64,000 nt of DNA from Acidobacteriota bacterium (GTDB lineage Bacteria; Acidobacteriota; Blastocatellia; Pyrinomonadales; Pyrinomonadaceae). The notes under the pieces were generated by a model, which saw only the letters and a list, made by a program, of their open reading frames with translations, did no database searches and was not told where the DNA came from. Made by a program: the position numbers and the translations under genes. The first letter of the stretch is position 1. Every line of letters starts with the position of its first letter. Location: NCBI GenBank assembly GCA_016716435.1, contig JADJWI010000001.1, positions 372,001-436,000 of the forward strand, written 5' to 3'. This document shows positions 7,695 through 15,921 of this stretch, one piece after another.

Positions 7695-9824
7695 TTACTC
7701 TGTTATCCCGACCTGTGTCAGTGCGTAGGCATATTCGAACGCCACTTCCTTCAGGCGGTCGTAGCGGCCCGAGGAACCGCCGTGGCCGGCACCCATGTTG
7801 GTCTTGAGCAGGACGACGCTGTCGTTCGTCTTGTATTCGCGGATCTTGGCCGCATATTTTGCTCCTTCCCAATACGGCACCTGGCTGTCGTTTAGCGAAA
7901 CCTCGACCAGCATATTCGGATACGCCATCTTCTTTATCTGGTCATATGGTGAATAGCTGTACATATAGTCCCAGGCCTTTTTGTCGTCCCGCGGGTTGCC
8001 CCATTCATCCCATTCCTCGGTCGTCAGAGGCAGCGTCTCGTCGATCATCGTGTTCATCACATCGACGAACGGCACCTGCACGATCGCGGCTTTGTAGAGT
8101 TCCGGAGCCTGGTTCATCACCGCACCCATCAGCAGGCCGCCGGCTGAACCGCCCTGAATTACAAGCCGGTCGCTCGATGTGTATTTGTTCTTAAGCAGCC
8201 ACTTCGACGAATCGACAAAGTCGTTGAAGGTGTTCATCTTCTTGAACATTCGGCCGTCCTGCCGCCACTTTTCGCCAAGCTCGCCGCCGCCGCGGATCTG
8301 GGCAAGGGCGAAGATCATTCCGCGATCGACCAGCGAAAGCCTGGCGGTCGAGAAGTTCGGCGTCATCGAGGCACCGTATGAACCATAAGCGTAAAGCAGC
8401 ATCGGCGACTTGCCGTCGAGCTTTGTGCCCTTTTTCATCATCAGGATGACCGGGACCTTTACGCCGTCGCGGGCATCGGCCCAAACGCGGGTCGTCTCAT
8501 ACTGCGTTTTGTCGTAGCCGCTCGGTATCTCCTGCTGCTTGATGAGCTTGGATTGCCGCGTTCGCAGGTTGAATTCAAAGGTCGATTGCGGCGTGATCAT
8601 CGACGAATAACCAAACCGAATGACGTCCGTTTCGTACTCCGGATTGTACGCGAGACTCATCGTGTAAACGCTTTCGTCGGTCGGTATCCGCATCGGTGCC
8701 CGCCGCGTTTTCATATCCATCACACGGAGGTACTCAAGCCCGTTCTCAAGCTCCGAGACAACGGCGAAATCCTTAAAGAAATCGATACCCTCGATCTTGA
8801 TGGCCGGGTTGTGCGGGATGTAATCCTTCCAGTTGTCTTCGCTCGGATCCTTCTGCCCGACCCGCATCACTTTGAAGTTTTCGGCGTCCTTGTTCGTTCT
8901 GATAAAGAACTCGCCGTTGTTGAAGTCGGCCGAATACTCATGCCCCTCACGCCGCGGCGAGAGCACGCTGAACACGCCGTCCTTGACCGCGTTGGCCGGA
9001 AGATAGCGGTATTCGCTCGAGGTTTTGGCGAATGAAGCGATGAAATACATCTGCTTATCGCGGCTACGCCCGATGCCCGTGTTGAAGAGCACGTCCTTTT
9101 CTTCAAAAATGAGCTCGGTGTTCTTCGTCCCGACTTCGTGCCGCCAGACCTTGTCGGAACGCTTTGAGACCGCGTCTTCCTGGCCGATAAAGAGGAACTT
9201 GCCATCCGGCGACCATTCGACGCTGGTCACCCGCTCGATCTTATCCGGAAGCACCTTGCCGGTGCGGAGATCTTTGACCTGGAGGGTATATTGACGATAG
9301 CCGGTCGTGTCGGTCGCATAAGCGAGCATATTGCCATCGTCGCTCGGTTCAGCGTTGGAGACAGCAAAATACTTAAAGCCCTCGGCCATTTTGTTCAGGT
9401 CGAGCAGAACTTCGGGGTTCGCCCCGTCCGCGGCCTTGCTGCGGAGATAGGTCGCATACTGCTTTCCTTCCTCGGACTTCGAGAAGTACCAATAGTCGCC
9501 CCGCTTGACCGGAACGCTCAGGTCGGTCTGTTTGATCCGGCCGAGCATTTCCTTATAGAGCTCGTCGACCATCGGCTGATGCTTGCCCATGTGGTGCTCG
9601 ACGTAGGCATTCTCATCCTCAAGATACTTGATGATCTCGGGGGCTTTCTTCTCGTTACGGTCACGCATCCATGCGTAATTGTCCGTGATCTCGTATCCAT
9701 GGATCTTAAGGACACTCGGGACCTTTTTCGCTACGGGTGGTTTCATATCTTTCTGGGCGAGTGCGGCCGGGCCGCTGCTCGCTAGCAGTGCTATTGTCGC
9801 AAATGACAGCAGTCTCTTCATCAT
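7695..9824 (-). CDS. Secreted prolyl oligopeptidase family S9A peptidase (oligopeptidase B-like)
   Basis: This serine peptidase has a signal peptide (MMKRLLSFATIALLASSGPAALA), so it is probably periplasmic. Residues 30-430 form the beta-propeller that limits access to peptides, with blade pieces such as EWSPDGKFLF. The alpha/beta-hydrolase part carries RGGGELGEKW, nucleophile Ser560 in QGGSAGG, Asp646 in SLNDSQVPYW and His681 in GAGHGGSSGRYD. The last motif and the 709-aa length resemble oligopeptidase B (cleavage after Lys/Arg) more than classic prolyl endopeptidase; this is by recall of the subfamilies. A good SD (AAGGAG, complement of 9831-9836) precedes the ATG. It follows the M28 peptidase gene but each has its own terminator. 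Confidence 0.9.
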   Translation of the reverse strand: MMKRLLSFATIALLASSGPAALAQKDMKPPVAKKVPSVLKIHGYEITDNYAWMRDRNEKKAPEIIKYLEDENAYVEHHMGKHQPMVDELYKEMLGRIKQTDLSVPVKRGDYWYFSKSEEGKQYATYLRSKAADGANPEVLLDLNKMAEGFKYFAVSNAEPSDDGNMLAYATDTTGYRQYTLQVKDLRTGKVLPDKIERVTSVEWSPDGKFLFIGQEDAVSKRSDKVWRHEVGTKNTELIFEEKDVLFNTGIGRSRDKQMYFIASFAKTSSEYRYLPANAVKDGVFSVLSPRREGHEYSADFNNGEFFIRTNKDAENFKVMRVGQKDPSEDNWKDYIPHNPAIKIEGIDFFKDFAVVSELENGLEYLRVMDMKTRRAPMRIPTDESVYTMSLAYNPEYETDVIRFGYSSMITPQSTFEFNLRTRQSKLIKQQEIPSGYDKTQYETTRVWADARDGVKVPVILMMKKGTKLDGKSPMLLYAYGSYGASMTPNFSTARLSLVDRGMIFALAQIRGGGELGEKWRQDGRMFKKMNTFNDFVDSSKWLLKNKYTSSDRLVIQGGSAGGLLMGAVMNQAPELYKAAIVQVPFVDVMNTMIDETLPLTTEEWDEWGNPRDDKKAWDYMYSYSPYDQIKKMAYPNMLVEVSLNDSQVPYWEGAKYAAKIREYKTNDSVVLLKTNMGAGHGGSSGRYDRLKEVAFEYAYALTQVGITE

Positions 9825-9913
9825 CGTTGCTCCTTATTTTTGATGGCTCCCGAATATGTGGCGTTAACAGAAGTTGATACGTTCGATGATATTCCTTTGT
9901 TTCGGGTTCGGCA

Positions 9914-9953
9914 AAAGATGAAGGGCCGCACCGCGGAAAGCGATGCAGCCCTT
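9914..9953 (-). terminator. Terminator after the M28 peptidase gene
   Basis: On the minus strand a 14-bp stem (two G-U pairs) begins AAGGGCTGCATCGC, has the loop TTTCC and ends GGCCCTT. CATCTTTT follows. It begins 18 bp after the stop at 9971. Confidence 0.75.
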
Positions 9954-9970
9954 TGTTCATTGAAACCGCA

Positions 9971-11806
9971 CTATTCGCCGGCGGTTGCTTCTGCACCATC
10001 GCGGAAGAAGGTGCTGACGGCAAACATCGACGGGAACCCGTTCGGCAGTTCTTCCGGTCGGACCGGATAGCCGCAGACCTGATGGCCGAGCCCGAGAGCG
10101 GCGAACGCCTGCTCGTCGTTGAGTGCACGGTAATCAAAGCCCGGGATCAGCGATGCGACGCCGGCGGCCGCCTGCTGACGCGGCATCTTCTCATCCGACA
10201 TCGCGGCATTATAGGCAAAGGTCGCCATGATCACGGCCGAACGCTTCAGGTCCTCTTCGATCGTCCGATCGGCAACGTCCTGCGTTGTGTGCCAGGTGCG
10301 GCCGAAGTATTCGATCGGGTCCTGAATGAACTGGAAGCCCGGAAGCCCAACGCCCGTGAAGGCGAGGTGGTCCGTTCCGCCGACCGAATTGATGCTAACG
10401 GTCTTTGCACCGAGGTCGTGGAAAGGCTCAAACCAAGTGCGGAACATCGGCCTCAGGGCCTCATTGCCCTGCATGTTGATGCCGCGGATCTGGCCCGTGC
10501 CATTATCGAGGTTGAAGTAGGCAGCAAACTTGTCGTAAGCCGGAAGCTTTGTCAGCGTCCGCGGGCCGCCTGAGAGTGCGGCAAAGGCTGCGTTGTCCGA
10601 GCCATCGCCGATACGGGCGAAATTCTTCGCAACGTAACCGCGGGCACCGAGCAGTCCTTGCTCCTCACCGGTCCAGAGTGCGATCCGGATCGTCCGGCGG
10701 GGCTTGAGGCCGGTCGCCGCGAGGATACGCATCGCTTCCATCGTGACCGTCACGCCCGCACCATTGTCGGTCGAGCCGTTGCCGGCGTGCCACGAATCAA
10801 GGTGGCCGCCGATCATTACGACCTCATCGGCGAGGTCCGTTCCCGGGATCTCGGCGATGGTGTTGTAGCCCTGCAGATCGTCCCCAAAGAACTGGACCGC
10901 CAGATCGACCGTCATCTTGACCGGGATGCCCTGCTTCAGAAGACGATAGACGCGGTTGTATTGCTCGGTCTCGGCGACAAGCTGCGGAATGGTCGGAGCA
11001 GCTCCTTTTGAATAAACTCGCATTCCCGCAAACGGGCTCTGGCCCGGAACCGGCGTCGTCGGTGCCGGCGAGGCTCCCATGACGCGGATCGTTCCCGAAT
11101 CAGTTCCCATGCTCGGCTCGACCAAAACAGCAACGCCTTCTTCAAAGTAGAAGCGGTACTTTCGCTGGTTGAACGATTGATTGCCCGCTCCCCCAGCGCC
11201 TTGGCGTCCGCGGTTCTGCTGGACGTTATCCTGCGGCTTTGCGGCATCAAGCTTGGCGAGTTCGTCGTCCGACGTACGCGAAGCGACCGGACTAAAGCCC
11301 GGCTCAACGCGGCGTTCCGGAGCGGTGAAGACGATCGCACCTTTCAGCTTGCCATTGTATTTCTCAAGGCCCGCCTCATCGGTCGCGTCAACATAGACCA
11401 CGTCGCCGGTGATGGCTCCATTGGTCGAGGGCGACCATGCCTTCGGATATGAGCGGAATGCGACGAATTCGCCGTTCGCATCGACCGAGGCCGTGAACCG
11501 CTTCAGTTCCCAGCCCTTGCCAAATTCGCCCCAGGGGTCGATGGCGGCATTCTTCATGCCCCACTTTTCGAGCTGTTCCTTGGTCCAGGCGTTTGCCCGG
11601 CGTTGTGCGGGCGAGTTGGTCAACCGGGCGCCGATAACGTCGCTGAGGTACTTCATCGTCGCCATTGCCTGCGAGCGGTTCATGCCCTCGTCGCGGATGC
11701 GGTCAACCGAAGGCCGTTCGACGGCCGGTGCCGGCTGCGCGAGGACAAGCCCGGGCGCAACCATCGTCAAAACTAGTAAAAATGCGAGTCTTTCTCTCTT
11801 GAACAT
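9971..11806 (-). CDS. Secreted M28-family zinc aminopeptidase with PA-type insert
   Basis: The protein starts with a signal peptide (MFKRERLAFLLVLTMVAPGLVLA). Residues about 130-310 look like a PA (protease-associated) insert. The zinc-peptidase domain follows: MIGGHLDSWHAGNGSTDNGAG gives His335 and Asp347, and WTGEEQGLLGARGYV gives Glu381/Glu382. SVGGTDHLAF supplies an Asp and TWHTTQD the last His ligand. These are the five ligand positions and the catalytic Glu expected for a co-catalytic di-zinc M28 enzyme, which removes N-terminal residues or trims peptides. Its 611-aa length, PA insert and N-terminal helical part resemble PSMA-like and carboxypeptidase Q-like members. The neighbour downstream is another secreted peptidase, which suggests a role in external peptide use. 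Confidence 0.9.
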   Translation of the reverse strand: MFKRERLAFLLVLTMVAPGLVLAQPAPAVERPSVDRIRDEGMNRSQAMATMKYLSDVIGARLTNSPAQRRANAWTKEQLEKWGMKNAAIDPWGEFGKGWELKRFTASVDANGEFVAFRSYPKAWSPSTNGAITGDVVYVDATDEAGLEKYNGKLKGAIVFTAPERRVEPGFSPVASRTSDDELAKLDAAKPQDNVQQNRGRQGAGGAGNQSFNQRKYRFYFEEGVAVLVEPSMGTDSGTIRVMGASPAPTTPVPGQSPFAGMRVYSKGAAPTIPQLVAETEQYNRVYRLLKQGIPVKMTVDLAVQFFGDDLQGYNTIAEIPGTDLADEVVMIGGHLDSWHAGNGSTDNGAGVTVTMEAMRILAATGLKPRRTIRIALWTGEEQGLLGARGYVAKNFARIGDGSDNAAFAALSGGPRTLTKLPAYDKFAAYFNLDNGTGQIRGINMQGNEALRPMFRTWFEPFHDLGAKTVSINSVGGTDHLAFTGVGLPGFQFIQDPIEYFGRTWHTTQDVADRTIEEDLKRSAVIMATFAYNAAMSDEKMPRQQAAAGVASLIPGFDYRALNDEQAFAALGLGHQVCGYPVRPEELPNGFPSMFAVSTFFRDGAEATAGE

Positions 11807-12059
11807 CGATCAATTGTCTCCTAAATGTGTGATTCGCAGACCATTTTGCTGGATTGCGCCGCAGGTGGGCAAGTCAATGTCGTGCGATGTGTGCTGAATA
11901 CGATGTTATTTACGCACAGGCCGATGCCAATGTTTCATACAAGCCACGTAAGAAACCGCTTTTCGATTCCCAAAACCATTGCGTAATCGTTCCGGTTCGG
12001 TGATAATCACTCTTTGCCGCCGTTTAGTGCGGGCGTCTATATCAGATCGATCACATAAA

Positions 12060-13019
12060 ATGAGGATATTGGTTACCGGCGGTGCCGGATTTATCGGTTC
12101 GCACCTTTGCGAAAGGCTGCTCAATGAGGGCAACGAGGTGATTTGCCTCGATAATTTCTTCACCGGGCGGAAGGCGAATGTCGCACATCTTTTCGACGAT
12201 CGCCGCTTTGAGCTCGTCCGCCACGACGTCACCGAACCGATCCTGCTTGAGGTTGACCAGATCTATAACCTCGCCTGCCCGGCCTCGCCGATCCATTATC
12301 AGTTCAACCCGGTCAAGACCGTAAAGACAAGCGTGATGGGCATGATAAACATGCTCGGGATGGCGAAGAGGGTAAAGGCCCGGATACTTCAGGCCTCGAC
12401 CAGCGAGGTTTACGGCGATCCGCTTATTCATCCGCAGACAGAAGATTACTGGGGCAATGTGAACCCGATCGGCCCGCGAAGCTGCTACGACGAAGGAAAA
12501 CGCGTCGCCGAAACGCTGATGATGGATTATCATCGGCAAAATGACGTCGATACCCGTATCGTCCGTATTTTCAACACTTACGGCGAGCGGATGATGGAAA
12601 ACGACGGCCGCGTGGTTTCAAACTTCGTTGTCCAGGCACTCAGAGGCGAGCCCTTGACCATCTACGGCGATGGCAGCCAGACGCGTTCGTTCTGTTACGT
12701 CAGCGACCTCGTCGATGGCTTAATTCGCCTTATGAACACTGAGGCCGAAGGCATTCATCTCCCGGTCAACATCGGCAATCCCGGCGAATTTACGATGAAT
12801 GAACTCGCCGAAGAGGTCGGCAAAGCGACCGGAAAGCAGATCGAGATAAAACACTTTCCGCTGCCGCAGGACGACCCGAAGCAGAGAAAGCCGAACATCG
12901 AGCGAGCCCAGAAGTTGCTCGGATGGGAACCGAAGGTGTCGCTGGCTGAGGGACTGAGGAAGACCGTTGCCTATTTTGCTGAGTCGATCGGTGATGCGGC
13001 TGCTACTGCTCGCGATTGA
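12060..13019 (+). CDS. UDP-glucuronate decarboxylase/UDP-xylose synthase-type SDR enzyme
   Basis: This extended short-chain dehydrogenase probably converts UDP-glucuronate to UDP-xylose. The NAD-binding motif is VTGGAGFIGSHL at residues 5-16. The catalytic set is STSEVYGDP near 114-121, then YWGNVNPIGPRSCYDEGKR with Tyr143 and Lys147. NTYGERM and the DDPKQRKPNIERAQKLLGW tail are also typical of UXS enzymes. I start at 12060 because the frame open upstream to 11979 encodes non-homologous residues before MRILVTGG. At 319 aa it is the normal UXS length. A structured repeat separates it from a second sugar epimerase, and both may feed exopolysaccharide synthesis. Confidence 0.9.
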   Translation: MRILVTGGAGFIGSHLCERLLNEGNEVICLDNFFTGRKANVAHLFDDRRFELVRHDVTEPILLEVDQIYNLACPASPIHYQFNPVKTVKTSVMGMINMLGMAKRVKARILQASTSEVYGDPLIHPQTEDYWGNVNPIGPRSCYDEGKRVAETLMMDYHRQNDVDTRIVRIFNTYGERMMENDGRVVSNFVVQALRGEPLTIYGDGSQTRSFCYVSDLVDGLIRLMNTEAEGIHLPVNIGNPGEFTMNELAEEVGKATGKQIEIKHFPLPQDDPKQRKPNIERAQKLLGWEPKVSLAEGLRKTVAYFAESIGDAAATARD

Positions 13020-13025
13020 TCGTTT

Positions 13026-13151
13026 CAATTGACACTAGCTTTAGCTAGTGGTAGGGCAACACACAAAGTTTTTAGGCTTTAGCCGAATGGTGGGCTAAAG
13101 CCCGAGATTTTTTTTTAGCTGTAAACCACTATCTGAAGCTAGTGGCAATTG
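13026..13151. repeat. 126-bp multi-hairpin (REP/MITE-like) intergenic element
   Basis: Two arms of about 28 bp at 13026-13053 and 13122-13151 are inverted copies of each other with only a few mismatches. Each arm is itself palindromic; the left one contains the perfect CACTAGCT-TT-AGCTAGTG. Between them is a third hairpin, GGCTTTAGCC (13075-13084) and GGCTAAAGCC (13093-13102), followed by a run of nine T. CAATTGACA appears as a direct repeat at both ends (13026-13034 and 13146-13154). The element ends 4 bp before the next start codon. It carries no open frame, so a REP-like or small non-autonomous mobile element is most likely. Confidence 0.7.
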
Positions 13152-13155
13152 ACAT

Positions 13156-14142
13156 ATGAAAATTTTAATCACAGGCGGGGCCGGATTTGTCGGCAGCCAT
13201 CTTGCAGACAAACTCATTGCCGAAGGGCATTCCATCACGGTCATCGACGACCTTTCGACCGGCCGTTACGCCAACATTGAGCACCTTGAGGGCCACGAGC
13301 GTTTTCGGCTGATCATCGACACGGTGATGAACCAGTCGCTGATGGAAGACCTGATCCGCGATACCGACCGCGTGTTCCACATGGCGAGCGCCGTCGGCGT
13401 CCGGCTCATCATGGAACAGCCGGTCAAGACCATCGAGACCATCTTCCATGGCACCGATGTTGTGCTTAAGTTCTGCTCGCGTTACCGCAAGCCGGTGCTC
13501 ATCCCTAGCACGTCCGAGGTTTACGGCAAGGGTGCTTCGGTTCCCTTCCGCGAGGAAGATGACCTGCTGACCGGCGCGACCGACAAGCACCGATGGGCAT
13601 ATGCCTGTGCCAAGACGCTTGATGAATTCCTCGCTCTCGCCCATTTTAAGGAAACGCGGCTGCCGGTCGTTGTTGTCCGGCTTTTCAACACCGTCGGCCC
13701 GCGGCAGACCGGGCAATACGGAATGGTCGTGCCTCGCTTCGTTCACGCCGCGATGAAAAACGAGCCGATCACAATTCACGGCGATGGCACACAGTCCCGC
13801 TGTTTCGGCCATGTGCTTGACGTCGTTGAGGGGCTAACAAAGGTGCTCGACACGCCGTCCTGCCTCGGTCAAGTTATTAACCTTGGAAACGACGAAGAGA
13901 CCTCGATCAAGCAGCTTGCTGAAAAGGCCATTGAGCTCACCGGAAGCACGAGCGAATTGCACTTCGTTTCATACGATGAAGCCTATGGCGAGGGCTTTGA
14001 GGACATGCAGCGACGCGTCCCGAGCCTCGACAAGGCCAAACGAATGATCGGTTACCAGCCAACCCGAAGCCTTGCTGACATCATCAATGATGTTATCCGC
14101 GAGGCGAAAGGCAGCTCCGCCGCCGGATCTACGAATGCTTAG
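13156..14142 (+). CDS. NAD-dependent sugar-nucleotide epimerase/dehydratase (GalE/WbpP-like SDR)
   Basis: This second extended SDR has LITGGAGFVGSHL at residues 4-16, a VIDDLSTG cofactor loop at 29-36, STSEVYG at 118-124 and the catalytic Tyr149-x3-Lys153 in WAYACAK. RLFNTVGPRQTGQYGMVVPRFV is typical of the UDP-glucose 4-epimerase/ArnA-dehydrogenase-like branch. The exact substrate cannot be read from the sequence. The length of 328 aa is normal. The next gene's ATG lies inside its last codons (8-bp overlap), so the pair is co-translated. The upstream repeat ends 4 bp before this ATG, and no clear Shine-Dalgarno is left there, which is unusual. Confidence 0.85.
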   Translation: MKILITGGAGFVGSHLADKLIAEGHSITVIDDLSTGRYANIEHLEGHERFRLIIDTVMNQSLMEDLIRDTDRVFHMASAVGVRLIMEQPVKTIETIFHGTDVVLKFCSRYRKPVLIPSTSEVYGKGASVPFREEDDLLTGATDKHRWAYACAKTLDEFLALAHFKETRLPVVVVRLFNTVGPRQTGQYGMVVPRFVHAAMKNEPITIHGDGTQSRCFGHVLDVVEGLTKVLDTPSCLGQVINLGNDEETSIKQLAEKAIELTGSTSELHFVSYDEAYGEGFEDMQRRVPSLDKAKRMIGYQPTRSLADIINDVIREAKGSSAAGSTNA

Positions 14143-14773
14143 ACGTACATTAATTTCAACTCTCGCGGCCGCATCGCTCGCGGCGTTCGTTATTCTGCTA
14201 TTTCCCGCCGAGAGTGCGGCTCAGTCGGGTGGGATCAAAGGGCGAGTTCGCACCGTATCCGGCAAAGCCATCCCAAACGCGACCGTCACCGCACGGCTCG
14301 ATGGCAAGGACGTCCGCTCGGCAACAACAGACCGAAACGGGAGCTTTGAGATCAATGGGCTTTCTTCGGGAAATTACAATGTTGTGGTCGATGCAACGGG
14401 CTTTGCCTCGGGCATCCGCTATGGCGTCGAGGTCAAGAATAGCGTACGAAATATCGGCGACCGCCTGATTCTCAATGTAGATCAGGGCACGCTCGTCATC
14501 ATTCGCGGAAGCGTTTTCTTTAAGGAAGGAAACAGTATGCAGGGTGCAAAGGTCGAACTCTTTGAGGTCGGCAGCAACGGCTCGCTGAAACGATTAGGCC
14601 AGGCGTTCACTTCCTTGCAGGGCGAGTTCACCTTCCGCCGTCCCGAGGGACCGGCAAAGCTTCGCGTCACCGCAAGTTTTAAGGGCGTTAGTGCCTCGAA
14701 AGATATTGAAGTAGAAACTGCTGCGATCTACCGTACTGCGATCTCGCTCGATATCTCACGCAACGACCGTTAG
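14135..14773 (+). CDS. Secreted carboxypeptidase-regulatory-like (Cna B-type/CarboxypepD_reg) domain protein
   Basis: The start at 14135 overlaps the epimerase stop by 8 bp and gives a signal sequence, MLRRTLISTLAAASLAAFVI, with a cut after AESAAQ. The mature part contains a beta-sandwich of the carboxypeptidase-regulatory type: GGIKGRVRTVSGKAIPNATVT, then SATTDRNGSFEINGLSSGNYNVVV. A second, weaker copy follows from about residue 120 (IRGSVFFKEGNSMQGAKVEL...GEFTFRRPEG). Such domains usually occur at the surface or as parts of outer-membrane proteins; here they are the whole protein of 212 aa. It converges with the DUF6941 gene with a 4-bp overlap of the ends. Confidence 0.75.
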   Translation: MLRRTLISTLAAASLAAFVILLFPAESAAQSGGIKGRVRTVSGKAIPNATVTARLDGKDVRSATTDRNGSFEINGLSSGNYNVVVDATGFASGIRYGVEVKNSVRNIGDRLILNVDQGTLVIIRGSVFFKEGNSMQGAKVELFEVGSNGSLKRLGQAFTSLQGEFTFRRPEGPAKLRVTASFKGVSASKDIEVETAAIYRTAISLDISRNDR

Positions 14774-15201
14774 TTGATCGTCTCTGATATCTCGTCCGGA
14801 GCTGCCGAAGCTTCAAGCCCATTCTGGTCGATCACCATCAGCGGAAATTCCTCAAGCACGCGGCCATCAGCCAGAGTTTGCACCCAGTAGGTTCCCGGGC
14901 TTTCGAGCATTATATTGACGAAAAAGCTGACGTTGTCGGTAAAGCCGCCAGTGGCAAGCTCGATCTTGGTCGGTTGCGAACTGACGACGACCCGCTCCCT
15001 GTCCGGTGCAAGGATCCGCACTTCCGTATCGTAGCGGCCGCTGCCGGTCCAATGGTTGATCACCGCGAATTTGATCAGCGATATCGGCAGCTTCTCAACC
15101 ATTATGTTCTGAAAGATACCCATCAACGAGATCTTGTTGCCCATCTCGATACGGACATCGTCACATAAAAGCGTGTAAACAAGTTTTAGGTCGTTCATCA
15201 T
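14770..15201 (-). CDS. DUF6941-family protein of unknown function
   Basis: This 143-aa protein begins MMNDLKLVYTLLCDDVRIEMGNKISLMGIF. That is the characteristic N-terminus of a small uncharacterised bacterial family, known to me as DUF6941: a 'D-D-V-R ... G-K-x-S-L-x-G-I-F' block followed by an all-beta fold. VSFFVNIMLESPGTYWVQTLADG gives the later strands. No signal peptide or catalytic residues are visible. It is tail-to-tail with the carboxypeptidase-regulatory-like gene. No role is known. Confidence 0.65.
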   Translation of the reverse strand: MMNDLKLVYTLLCDDVRIEMGNKISLMGIFQNIMVEKLPISLIKFAVINHWTGSGRYDTEVRILAPDRERVVVSSQPTKIELATGGFTDNVSFFVNIMLESPGTYWVQTLADGRVLEEFPLMVIDQNGLEASAAPDEISETIN

Positions 15202-15359
15202 TTCAGCCGCCCTTTTACCGCAACATCAGAAATGCTTATGATTTTTGCCTTTCATCTCCAATAGGTCAAGAGTATAATCCGAAACTATCGGAAAAAGGCC
15301 AAACTGTTCGAGCGAAGATAGCTCGTTTGGCCCGCTTTCGTTGCACAAGGGGGAAACTA

Positions 15360-15614
15360 ATGCTCTATTACGTTCTCATCTGTCTTTGTCTTGTCCTGAC
15401 CGGTGTCGCCGGGCTCCAAATGGCCTACATGTTTTACCTTGATCGGCTGGATAAGGAACGCAAACGAAGACTGCGTCAGCTCGAACGCCGGTGTCGTGCA
15501 CTTTCCGCCAGGCTCGAGCGGGCCGAGGAGCGAATGGCCGAACAGGACGAATTGCTCGGAGCTTTCGGTGCTGCTCCGGAGCACGAAGATAATTGGGCGG
15601 ACGTGATCGAATAA
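15360..15614 (+). CDS. Small membrane protein with one TM helix and a coiled coil
   Basis: The predicted 84-aa protein has a single N-terminal membrane helix (LYYVLICLCLVLTGVAGLQMAYMF). A highly charged heptad-like helix follows, with RLDKERKRRLRQLERRC, then LERAEERMAEQDELL, and the tail is acidic. This layout resembles small phage-shock-type or DUF-type membrane coiled-coil proteins, but I do not recognise a family. I prefer ATG 15360, which has a GGGGGAAA Shine-Dalgarno about 5 nt upstream, over the earlier in-frame ATG at 15327. It stands alone on the plus strand. Confidence 0.6.
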   Translation: MLYYVLICLCLVLTGVAGLQMAYMFYLDRLDKERKRRLRQLERRCRALSARLERAEERMAEQDELLGAFGAAPEHEDNWADVIE

Positions 15615-15623
15615 AGCGGGAGG

Positions 15624-15920
15624 CTATTCGACTTTGAGTTCCGCGATCGTCGCTCCCCAACCGTCGGACATCTCGTCGCCGCTTTTGAAGCTGCTTACGA
15701 AGTCTGTCTCCGAGAGCACTTTTCTTACGATCTCACGCTGAACGCCAATGCCCTTGCCGTGGATCAGCCGCACGATCCGAAACCCCTTCCGCCGTGCTTC
15801 CTCAAGATAAGCCTCGGTTACGGCCTTAATATCCTTCGGGTGAAAGGCGTGAAGATCGAGCGAATCCGTTATCTCAAGCTCGACCGTTTCCGGAAACGGG
15901 TTTTCCAGATCATCTTCCAT
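15624..15920 (-). CDS. Stand-alone Smr domain protein
   Basis: This 98-aa protein is a single Smr domain, the C-terminal nuclease domain of MutS2. Seen motifs are LDLHAFHPKD (the usual LDLHG in variant form) at about 21-30 and VRLIHGKGIGVQREIVRKVL at about 49-68, where HGKGxG is the core. Smr proteins bind and nick nucleic acids; recent work links them to ribosome rescue and mRNA cleavage. The His and the HGKG loop are intact, so it may be active. It begins 1 bp after the SH3-lipoprotein gene, so it is co-transcribed with that gene and the M61 peptidase. Confidence 0.8.
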   Translation of the reverse strand: MEDDLENPFPETVELEITDSLDLHAFHPKDIKAVTEAYLEEARRKGFRIVRLIHGKGIGVQREIVRKVLSETDFVSSFKSGDEMSDGWGATIAELKVE

Positions 15921-15921
15921 T

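Noticed and set aside
9953..10573. Plus-strand frame of 206 codons inside the M28 peptidase gene
   Set aside because: It lies antisense to a peptidase with intact zinc ligands; no domain is visible.
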